Below are positions 12,550-23,488 of a stretch of 64,000 nucleotides of DNA, one piece after another. How positions within the stretch are numbered: the stretch's first letter is position 1; each line of letters starts with the position of its first letter. A program made the translations under genes and the position numbers. Source of the stretch: Cryptomeria japonica (taxonomy: Eukaryota > Streptophyta > Pinopsida > Cupressales > Cupressaceae); assembly GCF_030272615.1 (NCBI RefSeq), contig NC_081412.1:690438083-690502082 (forward strand), given 5' to 3'. The notes below the pieces were generated by a model. That model ran no database searches, had not been told where the DNA came from, and saw nothing but the letters and a program-made list of their open reading frames with translations.

Positions 12550-13303
12550 TGATGTAGGAGCGTCCTCGGTTCACAACAATCTTGCATCAACAAAAAAAAA
12601 TTCCTTTATATTTTGCTTTTTGTTTGCAGTTTTCAGTTTTCCTTTTTGTGTGTCCTAGTTTTGTCTCACCGGATCCCGTGGAGTTGGATTCTACTTGAAG
12701 ACTTGATCATCTTTCTTTTTTTCAGACCACATCACATTTGGATCACTTTTCGGCAAGATATCGCTACCAGTTTCCATGACAGTTTCTTGTTACTGGTTGC
12801 TTCAGACCTATTCTGGTGATCTACTGAAACCCATTTCAAAGCTTGCAGAGCCTTGGGTGTTGATCTTGATGTTCCTTGGCATGTGACCGACCTTCTACAT
12901 TTCATATCTCTTGGTGGAGGCTGACTTTTCTATTTTTCACGTTAGGTCTTATTCTTCGGGTTTTGATCCCTTTTTGGGCTGATTGGATCCTTTGAATGGA
13001 TATATATATTTGTAATTATGCTTTAGAATTAAATCAATTAGATCAACCAGATGTTCAGATAGATACATTGTACATAGAATATAGATCTATCGATTCAAGG
13101 TCTCGGTGAGACCTATTCTACCAAGCCTGTGTGTCGGTATGTTGTAACCTGGTTGTTACCAGTTGGATGTAATCAAATTTCATGCAATAAAACTATCTAT
13201 TCTGCATTGGCTCCATCATATCTATGTGTTTCCGTTGTGTTTACTCTTGGTGACTGGTCCAAATAGATCTCTTTGAGGTCCCTCCTCACTGGTGACTACT
13301 TCA
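12550..13303 (+). repeat. 5' LTR of the chromovirus
   Basis: About 754 bp, starting TGATGTAGGAGCGTCC and ending GACTACTTCA two bases before the primer site. It is the only copy here that retains the last 105 bp or so (U5). Related copies are 17,883-18,555 (+), about 18,569-19,254 (-) and 30,090-30,862 (+). Confidence 0.85.
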
Positions 13304-13305
13304 AG

Positions 13306-13317
13306 TGGTATCAGAGT
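13306..13317 (+). other. Primer binding site of the chromovirus
   Basis: TGGTATCAGAGT matches the initiator tRNA-Met complement with one change at the end. Confidence 0.85.
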
Positions 13318-13413
13318 GAAGTTTCATTTTGGAGGTTGTGTGTCCTGAATTTGTTGTTTTAGGGTGGAAGATTGTGGATCCGACCTACAATTGTAGAGGA
13401 CTAGCCTGAATCG

Positions 13414-14367
13414 ATGGCACGAAGAGGAACCAAGAATGGTGGAGCATGTGGGAATGTAGACCCTATTGTAATGGAGATGTTGTGAGGAATAGAAGCGCGA
13501 TTAGAAGCCATGGAGACAACCCATAGAAGAGGCCGAGACATTGAAGATGTGAGTGAAGATGAAGGAGAACAAGCCTCGACAGAACAAGTAAACCTACCGG
13601 CGGTTGATCTAGATGAAGAAAGGTTTTTAAGGGTTTTGAGTAGGGCTAACACTAAACCTCATTTTACCCCACTAGAATATGATGATAAGTTAGATTTTGA
13701 TGAATTAATGGATTGGATCTCGGAGATGGAGAAGTATTTCGATTTTGAAAATACTACAGAATAGAGGAAGGTGAAATATGCCTATACCCGGTTGAAAGGT
13801 CATGCATCTCTTTGGTGGGAGAATTTGCAGGTTGATAGATAGAGAAGAGGTAAACAAAAGATTAAGACATGAGATAGGATGATTTCTAAGTTGAAATCAA
13901 AGTTTGTGCCGACAAATTATCAAGTGGATTTGTTTCGGAAGTTGCAAAATTTGAGACAAAAGGAATCTAGTGTGGACAAATTATAAGATATTTGAACAGA
14001 TTGTGGATGTCTATACAAGATGAACTCAGTATGATCAAATTGGAGTGTTGAAGAGGCTTACCAATACACCTTGAAGGTTGAAGAGAAATTGAACAAAAGA
14101 CATGAGAAGAGACAAAGATGTAGAGGTGGAAGGTTTACCAAAGGAAGATTTCAAGGAGGAAGAGGAACCAGTATAGATCAGAACAAGGACAAGGAAGTGA
14201 GAAAAGAAAGTAATTCATATCGAAAGGATGATAGAAATTTATACTGGAGGAGAGAACCGAATGGTTACCAGAATGAGAACTTTGGGAGACAAGACAAGAC
14301 GTTTAGAGGAACTTGCTTTAAGTGTGGAGGAGAAGGGCATCGTGCATTTGAGTGTAAGAAGACATAG
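13414..14367 (+). pseudogene. Chromovirus gag
   Basis: ATG at 13,414 opens MARRGTKNGG. The same frame runs to 14,367 with stops near 13,483, 13,762, 13,840, 13,870 and around 14,000. Seen in order: an acidic segment; the gag core (LEYDDKLDFDELMDWISEMEKYFDFE, then LKGHASLWWENL), which matches the gypsy gag pattern; a basic Arg/Gly region; and one intact CCHC knuckle, CFKCGGEGHRAFEC (about 14,312-14,353). Several stops are explained by single C-to-T or G-to-A changes. It would have formed the virus-like particle in the cytoplasm. Confidence 0.88.
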
Positions 14368-14520
14368 ACTACCAAAAGAGAAGAAGTGATGGAATAAAAC
14401 CCCACTGGATTAGACAATAAACTAGAAGATGGAGAACTATTGATGATGAGGAGAGCTTTGTGTCATACTGGAGGAAATGAAGAACCCTTGTAGAGGAAGA
14501 ATCTGTTCAAGACCAAATGT

Positions 14521-16426
14521 AAGGTATTTGATAAGTGTTGTAAAGTTGTTATTGATAGTGGTAGTTCAGATAATTTTGTTTCAGAAGAGATGGTGAATAA
14601 GTTGAAATTGGAGAGGTTGAAACACCCTAAGCCTTACCAGATAGAATGGATTTGGGATGAACATAAGTTGTTAGTAAGTGAACAATGTTTGGTAAAATTA
14701 AAAATTGGGAATTATCATGATGAAGTTTTGTGTGATATTATGCCTATGGATATTTGTCATCTTTTGTTGGGAGGACCTTGACAGTCTGATAAATAGGCAA
14801 TACATGATGGATGGAAGAATGCATACACTATCATGGCCAATGGGATGAAGAAAACCTTGTTACCTTTGGAGGAAACTTTGAAGAATGAAGTCTGTACGAA
14901 TGTCAAAATCTGTTTAGTAGATGGAAGGAAATTCATGGATGGACTGAGACATGAGAATGTGTGTTTTCCTTAATTCCTAAGAAGACTGAGAGACTGGAAC
15001 TGGAAGGAGAACGCTCGATAGAGATAAGAGATTTGCTGACAGAATATGAGGATATCATTTAAGCTAATGTACCTGATGGATTGCCACTTGTTAGAAGTAT
15101 TAGTCATTGCATGGACTTGGTTCCCGGAGCTAGTTTTCCTAACAAAGCTACACACCGGTTGACACAGGCAGAGAATGAAGAACTGAATAGACAAGTGCAG
15201 GAGTTGTTGAAGAAAGGTTTGATCAGGGAAAGTTTGAGCCCTTGTGCAGTACTAATGATATTAACACCTAAGAAGAATAGAGAATGGAGAATGTGTACCG
15301 ATTCAAGAGCAATGAACAAGATCACAGTGAAATACCGATTTTCTTTTCCTAGGATGGATGACATAATGGACTATTTGAGTGGAGAAAAATACTTTACAAT
15401 GATAGATTTGAAGAGTGGATATCATCAGATCAGGATCAGAGAAGGTGATGAGTGGAAGACAACATTTAAGACAAATGAAGGACTATATGAATGGTTGGTG
15501 ATCTCTTTTGGATTGACTAATGTACCGAGTACTTTCATGAGGCTGATGAATGAGATATTGAAGAAATTATTGGGTAAGTTTGTTATTGTGTATTTGGATG
15601 ACATTCTGATTTTCAGTAAAACAAAAGAGGAACATTTGTTACAGTTAAGACAAGTTTTGCAGAGGTTGAGAGAAGAAAAGTTGTTGATCAATATCAATAA
15701 GTGTACTTTCATGAAGGATGAGTTAGTCTATTTAGGATTTGTGATATCTAAGGATGGTTTGAAGATGGACCCTGAGAAAATGAAAGCCATTGTTGAGTGG
15801 CCTACATCGGAAACCATTGGAGAGGTAAAATCATTTCATGGATTGGCAATTTTTTACCAAAAGCTTATTAGGAATTTCAATTTAGTTTGTAACCCTATGA
15901 CTGAAACCATGTGAGGAGATCAGAAGGAATTCAAGTGGGCCACTAGAGAAAACACAAGTTTTGATTTGTTGAAGAAGAAAGTGAGTGAGAAACTTGTGTT
16001 GGCTTTATCGGATTTCAATAAAGTATTTCAAGTGGATTGTGATGCAAGTGGAAAAATAATAGGAGCAGTCTTGAGTCAAGAAGGGAGAGCAGTAGCCTAT
16101 TTCAATGGGAAATTGAAAGATGCCCAAAAGAGATATTCATTGTATGATCATGAATTTTATGTCATAGTTCAAGCCTTGAAGAAATGAAGATACTACTTGT
16201 TGCCTAAGGAGTTTGTGTTGTATACAGATCGTCAAGATTTGCAATATTTGAACAGTTAGAGTAAGTTGAATGAAAGCCATATGAGATGGGTAGAATTCTT
16301 GCAGAGGTACTCCTTTGTGTTGAAGCATAGAAGTGGAAAATATAACAAATTTGTTGATGCATTGAGTAGGAGAAGGAATTTGTTGGCAGAGATGAGAGTG
16401 ACAACATTAGGTTTTGGAAGACCTTG
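14521..16426 (+). pseudogene. Chromovirus pol: protease, reverse transcriptase, RNase H
   Basis: The protease active site reads VVIDSGSSDNFV (about 14,548) with the flap-side motif DICHLLLGGP. A frame change lies between 14,781 and 15,081. The RT is the best preserved part (15,081-15,914, 277 codons): [34 protein letters not shown] and the catalytic YLDD at 15,591-15,602. RNase H follows (15,966 on) with DCDASGKIIGAVLSQ and the downstream VDALSR motif near 16,357, broken by stops at 16,185 and 16,257. The full set is the usual gypsy order PR-RT-RH. It cannot be expressed as one product. Confidence 0.9.
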
Positions 16427-16429
16427 AAT

Positions 16430-17848
16430 GATGAAGACCTGAATTTTGCAAAACCTTGGAAAGCATGTAGAGAATTGACTATGGTAGATAGAAGAAAATG
16501 GTTGGATTATTTCATTGAGGATGGGATGTTATTCAGGGGAGTTTAGTTGTGCATACCTAAGAGTTCCATGAGGGAGAACCTGATAAAGGAGAAACATAGT
16601 GGAGGACTAGTGGGACATTTTGGTATTGACAAAATAGTTGCATTGGTGAGTGAGCAGTACTTTTGTTCCTAGATTCATAAGGATGTTAAGAGATATGTGC
16701 AGAGTTGTAGAGTTTGTCAAGTTGCAAAAGGTAGTAGTAATAATGTAGGATTGTATAAACCCTTGACAATACCGGTAAGACCTTGGGAGGATATAAGCAT
16801 GGATTTTGTACTTGGATTGCCTAAGACACCGAGAGGGAATGATTCTATATTTGTGGTAGTGGATAGATTTTTGAAGATGGCTGATTTGATACCTTGTAAG
16901 AAGACATCAGATGCATTGCATGTAGCAGACCTATTTTTCAAGGAAGTGGTGACATTATATGGATTACCTAAGAGCATAGTTTTAGACAAAGACACTAAGT
17001 TTGTTTGCTATTTTTGGAGAACACTTTGGAAGAAGATGAAGATAGATTTGAAGTTCAGTTATACTTTTCATCCACAGACTGATGGACAGACATAAGTTGT
17101 TAACCAGAGTTTGGGAAACTTGTTGAGATGTTTAGTGGGAGATAAAACCAGAAGTTGGGATTTGATCCTTCCACAAGAAGAGTTTGACTACAACAATTAA
17201 ATGAATAGAAGTACCAAAAAAAAACCTTTTGAGATTGTTACCGGAGTGCATCCTAGAGGTATAGCAGAATTGAGAGACATTAGCATTGAAGACTGGAAGA
17301 GTTCAGAAGAAGAAGATTTTGCAGATCACATGGCAGCATTGCATATTCAGGTTAAACATCATTTGGTAGACATAAGCAACATATATAAGGAGAAGGAAGA
17401 TGAGCAGAGGATACATAAAGAATTTGAAGTTGGTGATGAAGTGATGGTATATCTGAGAAAAGAGAGATTCCCTATTGGAACTTGTAATAAGTTGCAAATG
17501 AAGAAGTTTGGATCCTGTAAGATTTTGAGGAAGTTCAGTTCTAGAAATGCATATGAAGTGGAGCTACCAAATAGTCTAAGTATTTCACCTATATTCAATA
17601 TTACAGACCTTCATGACTACCATGAACCAAAATTTAGTAAGGATAGTTTTGAAGACTTGGAGAAACAATTGCCCCGAAAGGAACCAGATTAGATTGAAGA
17701 GATTTTGGATAATAGGATTGGGTGTAGTACTCGAAGTAGTGAGTATAAGGAATATCTTATGAAGTGGAAGGACATACCAGTTGAAGATTCATCTTGGATT
17801 TCTCAGGAAGAGATAGACCGCCTTGGTTTCCCTCTAACCCCAGCAAAG
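16430..17848 (+). pseudogene. Chromovirus integrase with C-terminal chromodomain
   Basis: The zinc-binding part ends in CRVCQVAKG. The catalytic core has [20 protein letters not shown] (first Asp) and [10 protein letters not shown] (second Asp). The position of the catalytic Glu, normally in GQTE, is a TAA stop at 17,093-17,095. After GVHPRGIAEL and a basic C-terminal domain, a chromodomain is readable at about 17,690-17,848: EEILDNRIG, YLMKWKDIPVEDSSWI. That domain, absent from non-chromovirus gypsy lineages, binds methylated histone tails and steers integration. A stop (TAG) at 17,690 separates it from the integrase. Confidence 0.88.
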
Positions 17849-17882
17849 TGAGAGGCTCACTTTTTTATTAACCCTGAATGGT

Positions 17883-18345
17883 TAATGCAGGAGCATCCCC
17901 AATTCACAACAATCTTGCATCAATCAAAAACATTTCCTTTCTGTTTTGCTTTCTATTTGTAGTTTTCAGTTTTCTTTTCTATGTGTCCCAGTTTTGGCTC
18001 ATCGGATCCTGTGGAGTTGGATTCTACTTGAAGACTAGATCATCTTTCTTTCTTTTAGACCGCATCACATTTGGATTACTTTCCGATAAGATATCGCTAT
18101 CGGTTTCCATGACAGTTTCTTGTTATCGATTGTTCCTTGTTACCGGTTGCCTGAGACCTATTCTAGTGATCTATCGAAACCCATTATGAAGCTTGTGGAG
18201 CCTTGAGAAATGATCTTGATGTTCCTTGGCATGTGGCCAACCTTCTACATTTCAAATCTCTTGGCGGAGGCTGAATTTTCTATTTCGCACATTAGGTCTT
18301 GTTCTTCGGCTTTTGATTCCTTTTTGGGCCAACTAGATCCTTTGG

Positions 18346-18377
<32 letters not shown>

Positions 18378-18555
18378 GCTTTAGAATGCAATCAATTAGA
18401 ATCAATCCGAAGATTAGATGGATAGGTTGTCCATAGAACATAGATCTTTAGACTCAAGGTCTCGGTGAGACCTATTATACTAGGCCTGTGCGCTGGTATG
18501 TTGTAACCCAGTTGCTACCATTAGGATGTAATAAAATTTCATGAAATAAAACTAT
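17883..18555 (+). repeat. 3' LTR of the chromovirus, truncated
   Basis: It begins TAATGCAGGAGC (TGATGCAGG with one change) and follows the 5' LTR to about position 648 of it, stopping at AATAAAACTAT. The last 105 bp or so (U5) are missing and the inverted copy follows. It includes a TA run at 18,351-18,377. Confidence 0.82.
18351..18377. repeat. (TA)n microsatellite in the chromovirus 3' LTR
   Basis: About 13 TA units; the 5' LTR has only a few at the matching site. Confidence 0.9.
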
Positions 18556-18568
18556 TGCATGAAATTTG

Positions 18569-19254
18569 ATAGTTTTATTGTAGAACAAATAGTTTGATTG
18601 CATGAAATTTGATTACATCCAACCGGTAACAACCGAGTTACAACATATCGATGCACAAGCCTGATAGAATAGGTCTAACTGGGACCTTGAGTCGAAAGAT
18701 CTATCTTCTATGTAAAACCTATCTATATGTTCTTCTAATTGATTCTAATTTATTGCATTCTAAATCATAATTACAAATATATATATCAATCCAAAGGATC
18801 CAATCGGCCCAAAAAGGGATCAAAACTCGAAGAACAAGACCTAACGTGCAAAATAGCAAAATCAGCCTTCACCAAGATATTTGAAATGTAGAAGGTCTTC
18901 CACATGCCAAGGAACATCAAGATCAATGCCCAAGGCTCCGAAAGCTTCGTAATGGGTTCTGGTAGATCACCGGAATAGGTCTCAGGCAACCAGCAACAAG
19001 GAACAACCGGTAACAAGAAACTGTCATGGAAACTGGTAGCGATATCTTCTTAGAAAGTGATCCAAATGTGATGCGCTCTGAAAATAAGAAAGATGATCAA
19101 GTATTCAAGTAGAATCCAACTCCACGAGATCCGGTGAGCCAAAACTGAGACACACAGAAAGGAAAACTAAAAACTGCAAATAGAAAGCAAAACAGAAAGG
19201 AAAATATTTGTGGTTGATGTAAGATTGTTATGAACTGGGGATACTACTGCATCA
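18569..19254 (-). repeat. Inverted chromovirus LTR copy at the right terminus
   Basis: The minus strand matches the 5' LTR from its first base (TGATGCAG at 19,254) to about the same point where the 3' LTR stops. At the hinge, AATAAAACTAT (18,545-18,555) and ATAGTTTTATT (18,569-18,579) form a perfect 11-bp inverted repeat around a 13-base loop. GCATGAAATTTGAT occurs twice nearby. Together with 17,883-18,555 it makes a palindrome with arms of about 670 bp. Confidence 0.85.
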
Positions 19255-19419
19255 ATTATGCATCCCAATAAAAGTCTATATTTACTCCCAAATATTATTC
19301 TTAATAAGAAGGACAAGCCATATTGAATGTTCCCACATTACAAGGAGCTCAAAAAGATCACTTATAGATAAAAGTTTCATATTCCTATTATTAGTGAATT
19401 AATAAATGAATTAAATTAA
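19255..19419 (+). pseudogene. Ty3/gypsy RT fragment, right half
   Basis: After the ATTAT duplication the frame reads IMHPNKSLYLLP, IILNKKDKPY, stop, MFPHYKELKKITYR, stop, KFHIPIISELINELN. It matches the RT order RPSKSPYSSP / KKDGSWR / DYRALNKIT / FPIPLIDELLDEL in general form. It continues the frame of 12,233-12,549 and dies out near 19,420, where the DNA becomes AT-rich. Confidence 0.72.
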
Positions 19420-21137
19420 AAAAAAATTGTAAAGTTATATTTACATTTATATTAAATCATATTCAACTTGAAGAGATGAGGACATAAAAAAGATTGCATG
19501 TAAAACACATGAGAGATATTGTAAAAGTTGGTATGTAATTCTTTATATAGCATGCAAGATTTGTTGGGCTACTGTAATGCCCCGACAAAAACCCTAAAGG
19601 AAAACCACACTACAAGGCAACAAAAGGGTGCAATAATTTTTTTTTAAAGATTAAGTGCATTAATTATAACATTGCACGTATAATAACACAAGTGGAAGTC
19701 TAACATTGACATCCTAAAGGATTACCAATGAAGATTACTTCGAACTTAAACAACATCACAATGCTAATCCAATTATCCATCTAATTAGGGAACTCAATTA
19801 CAATAATTAAATCAAACCCATAAACTAATTTCCAAATTGAAGATTTAAAGAGTTACAATATATTTACTTCCAATGATTCATTTGCACAAAGAAGAAAGAT
19901 AACTGAAATAACATACATTCCATTGAACTAAAATTACAACATTCAATAATTACATGGTTTTAATAGTACAAATGAAGTACATAGGTTACAATGCCAAGGT
20001 TACAAAGTTTGTTGATACAATGACCACATGGTCTCAAATATACAATAATCTCGAACATGAGCTAATACAAGAATCACGAACCAAGGAACACCAATGAAGC
20101 CGATCCTCGCATGAAGGTATGAACATAGATATCCGATGGGAAGTTGCACTACCACCTGACCATGTGATCCCAAAATGGAACCACCCCACCATGCTAGGAG
20201 ATAGCAGAAGACCCTCAAGCAAGCATAACAAGACAAGTATGAAAGTACAACATGACTCCACAAAACTCAAGTGACTCAACTCACAAAACACTAGTGACCC
20301 TAAAGAGAGAGTGTCATCACATGGCTTAAGATGGTTGCCCTAGTTAGGTCTCCATAGGTCCCGACCCCCATCATGGGTTATCCTGGTAACCTTTCCCGAA
20401 CCCTCGGCTCCATCCAAGTATCATGTGGACCTTACCAACCCTTCACGAGGACAAGGTGGAAAGTATGCCATTCTAGGCATTCTCACAACATCTTAAGCCT
20501 AAACAAGCACTCAACCATGTGTGAGGTACAATATCTTTATTAACATTATAACTACCCACCTCCTAATAAATTATTAGGTTATCACTTATTAACTGACTTT
20601 TGAGGGGTTATCCTACCATCCTCTTTGGGTGTGGCCCCCACTTGAAAGCCACTCTCTCTCATAGGACACTAATAAGAGCGATCTCTCTATGAGAACTCTA
20701 TGGTGAAACTGACAGCCATATCTAATCCTGACAAACCACAGGTGAAGGATACACAAATCACTAACCCAGGATTGACCATTTGGAACAAAACACACAATGG
20801 CTCACATCAATAGGGTTACACAACAACACCTGACCAAGGGGTAAAAACAACCTTTATAACATGACAACAACGAAATATGCTTTTACTAGAGAATACCCTT
20901 TATTCTAAAGATCCTATAACATGCAATCTTTTTAAAATAGTAAAAAGCATTAATTACTTACAAATACAGATATTTTAGAAAAATAGGAAATACATCTTCA
21001 TTGATAAAAGAAAAGCAGAATTGTCATTTGAACAATAAGGCTAAATTAAACACATAAAAATTAACCTCCTAATGTATTTCCAAGAATAAATATAGAATCT
21101 TAAATATAAGCTTTTTTGAAAATAACTAAATTCACAA

Positions 21138-21142
<5 letters not shown>

Positions 21143-21198
<56 letters not shown>
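21143..21198. repeat. (TA)28 microsatellite
   Basis: An uninterrupted TA run of about 56 bp, followed by imperfect ATATAT stretches to about 21,360. Confidence 0.95.
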
Positions 21199-21203
<5 letters not shown>

Positions 21204-21489
21204 ATATATATGTATATGAATATATATATTCACCAAACATATATCATATACATATATTCATATTAAAATATATATATATATTAATCAAAAATCAATATGC
21301 ACAATATTAATAATACTTAATTAATAAAATTCTCAAGGTCAATAAACATATATATATATATTAAACATAAAATAAATAAAAATCTGGATTCACATTAAAA
21401 CTGGGCACGAAACCCGAGCTTAACTTTAACTAGAAACACACAAAATTAATAGGGAGGGCGAAGTATGAGGTCTACCATGGCAGCTTTAT

Positions 21490-21702
21490 GCTACCCGTAA
21501 GGTAGCCCTGCTACCCTACGGTAGCACTGCTACCTTACGGTAGTAGGTACTACCATAGGTAGTACTGCTACCTTTATGGTAGCACTACTACCTTTATGGT
21601 AGCAGTTGCTACCGCACAATAGCATTGCTACCTTACGGTAGTAGTTGCTACCACATAGTAGCACTGCTACCATATGGTCGCTTTGCTACTGTCGGTAGCA
21701 AA
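21490..21702. repeat. Array of GCTACC...GGTAGC hairpin units
   Basis: At least eight units pair GCTACC with GGTAGC or GGTAG across 4-5 bases (for example GCTACCcgtaaGGTAGC at 21,490), repeating every 20-30 bp. Spacers vary (TTAC, CTAC, TTTAT, ATAT). Each unit is an inverted repeat and the units are in tandem, so the whole can fold many ways on either strand. It lies inside the 3.9-kb LTR-like block. Confidence 0.88.
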
Positions 21703-23488
21703 CTACCGACCGCCCTATTAAATTTTTTATTTTATATTTGTTTTTTTAAATTTAAATTAAATTTTAATGAATCACATAGATTTAAAATTTACAAAGCCCC
21801 CTTTTTTTTTAAAAGGACAATTTCCAACAGAGATTAAAAATCAATTTTCAATAGAGATCAAAAATCAATTTTCAACAGAGATTAAAAATCAAGCATCCCC
21901 ACTTTGAGACAACAGAGTCTAATAAAACACTACAGAATAATAATAAAATACTGCAAAAAACCCCATTTTCATTTACAAAAATTTCCTCCATAATCCAATT
22001 TTTTTCTTAACCCAAATTCTAACGATTTTTCCTCAACCAGGAAGAACACAAAATTGTATAACACATAGAGAAAATTATATGGAACAAAGAAGGGTAAATC
22101 TAGCAAAATTTTGCTAGCATAACCCCCTATAATTTTCACAATGCCAAAACTAAAAATACAGAAAATAAATAATAAACATGAGAACCTCCACAATAGAGAT
22201 TGGAGATTCAAACAAACTAATTTATTTTTATTAAAAGAAAACAAAACCAAGCAAAGCAACCCAACCTATGAAGCTTTCCTGGAAGATTCACGCGGAAGGG
22301 CTCAGTCCTGCAACTAGGTTTCCAAGCCAACCCCTCATACCAACAATCCTCTGATAATTTCTTCTTCAACAAAATATTGCTTCCAAAATAATTTCTTTCT
22401 CCAAAAATCTCTGCCTCCTTCCCGTGAACTCACAGGAATGAAAAGTAAAATATATATAACCTAAACTTTTAGGTTGAAAATATTTTACCCAAAAAAACAT
22501 AATATTTAATTTATTAATAAAAGGAATTTTCTTTTCTTTTCTAATTTCCACAACAAGGTAAATAGAATGAATTTGCAAAAATCAATACTTTTTGTTTTTC
22601 TTTTTTTTTTCTCATGCTAATTTATTTACTTTTCCAAACAGAAAAAAAAGCAATACTTTAACTCTATTTTATTTTTAAAATCTAGGGAACAATAAATGCA
22701 ATTAATTTAATTTATTTTCCACTAAATTTAAATACAATTATATTTATAATATAATGCAACTTGCAAACTAAATTTAATTACTTCATTTAATTAATTAAAT
22801 TCATAATCACTAATGCATAATAATACTTAATTTAAATATACCAACTATGAAGTAACGTCATAAATTTAATTAAATCATTAAATCCACTAGGACACACAAA
22901 CTGAGAAAACCCAAACGACAACACTCGAAGGCTGAACAAACAGATAGGATGACCAACTAACGACACTCACAAGAGTGTAACTGGGGTAAAATTAGGGTCA
23001 ACCACTATCTCCTCCACTCACATCAGGTAAATAAAGCACGCTCAAACCTATGAAGCCAGGTGGAGATGATACCCCATACCTACCCAGTACTTGTACCTGC
23101 AATACCCTGCATCATCGAACAACACATGCATATATACAAATATAGAATACACAACATACACATAGATGAAGGAAAATCGTGATGTTCCCTGTCTCATTGG
23201 AGTGAGTGAAGGAATATCATCCCCTCTCATCAAATACACTCGCATACATGCAACATATAATTTATACATCGCATAGATAAAGTGAAGTGTCAGTGCATAG
23301 CAATAATCCATAAAATACCATAATTCACAAGTACTAAAATACTATAAATAAAGCATGCATCTCATATCCAGAGAAAGCACGAAATAATGTCATATAAGTC
23401 TAAATAACACATAATGGTAATGTATCCATTGAAAGTAAACAATAGTAAAATATGAGTCTAATAAGTTTAATCGAGGAGGGGTACTACA

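Larger units (their letters stand above)
12550..19254 (+). mobile_element. Chromovirus (Ty3/gypsy) with an additional inverted terminal LTR
   Basis: The unit contains 5' LTR (12,550-13,303), primer site, gag, protease, RT, RNase H, integrase and chromodomain, 3' LTR (from 17,883) truncated near 18,555, then an inverted LTR copy running to 19,254. Both outer ends are therefore U3 ends (TGATGYAGG read inward). Identical ATTAT lies at 12,545-12,549 and 19,255-19,259, and removing the unit plus one ATTAT restores the frame of the RT into which it inserted (GS-IMHPNKS). All genes have stops. The chromodomain at the integrase C-terminus places it in the chromovirus group, whose members usually target heterochromatin. 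Confidence 0.9.
19573..23488. mobile_element. Long LTR-like block (about 3.9 kb), possible solo LTR
   Basis: It begins TGTAATGCCCCGAC and ends GGGGTACTACA, with GCTAC (19,568-19,572) and ACTAC (23,489-23,493) as a possible 5-bp duplication (4 of 5 match). Both ends resemble gypsy LTR ends, and each reverse complement is also LTR-like, so the orientation is undecided. Inside are no retroviral domains, a long TA tract, a palindromic GCTACC array and AT-rich stretches. Reading frames such as 20,000-20,263 (-) look fortuitous. It could be a solo LTR of a very long-LTR gypsy lineage or a non-coding non-autonomous element. Confidence 0.5.

Noticed and set aside
12553-19251. Chromovirus ends at TGCAGG (12,553/19,251) with ATTGA/TCAAT flanks
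   Set aside because: All copies share the preceding TGA, and ATTGA/TCAAT is inverted, not direct. Starting at TGATG gives a direct ATTAT/ATTAT duplication and restores the RT frame.
20000-20291. Cys/Trp-rich minus-strand frames in the 3.9-kb block
   Set aside because: Two overlapping frames of similar length, low-complexity hydrophobic content, no start context or homologue.
21490-21702. CRISPR-like look of the GCTACC array
   Set aside because: Eukaryotic LTR context, repeat and spacer lengths irregular, no cas genes. It is a palindromic slippage array.
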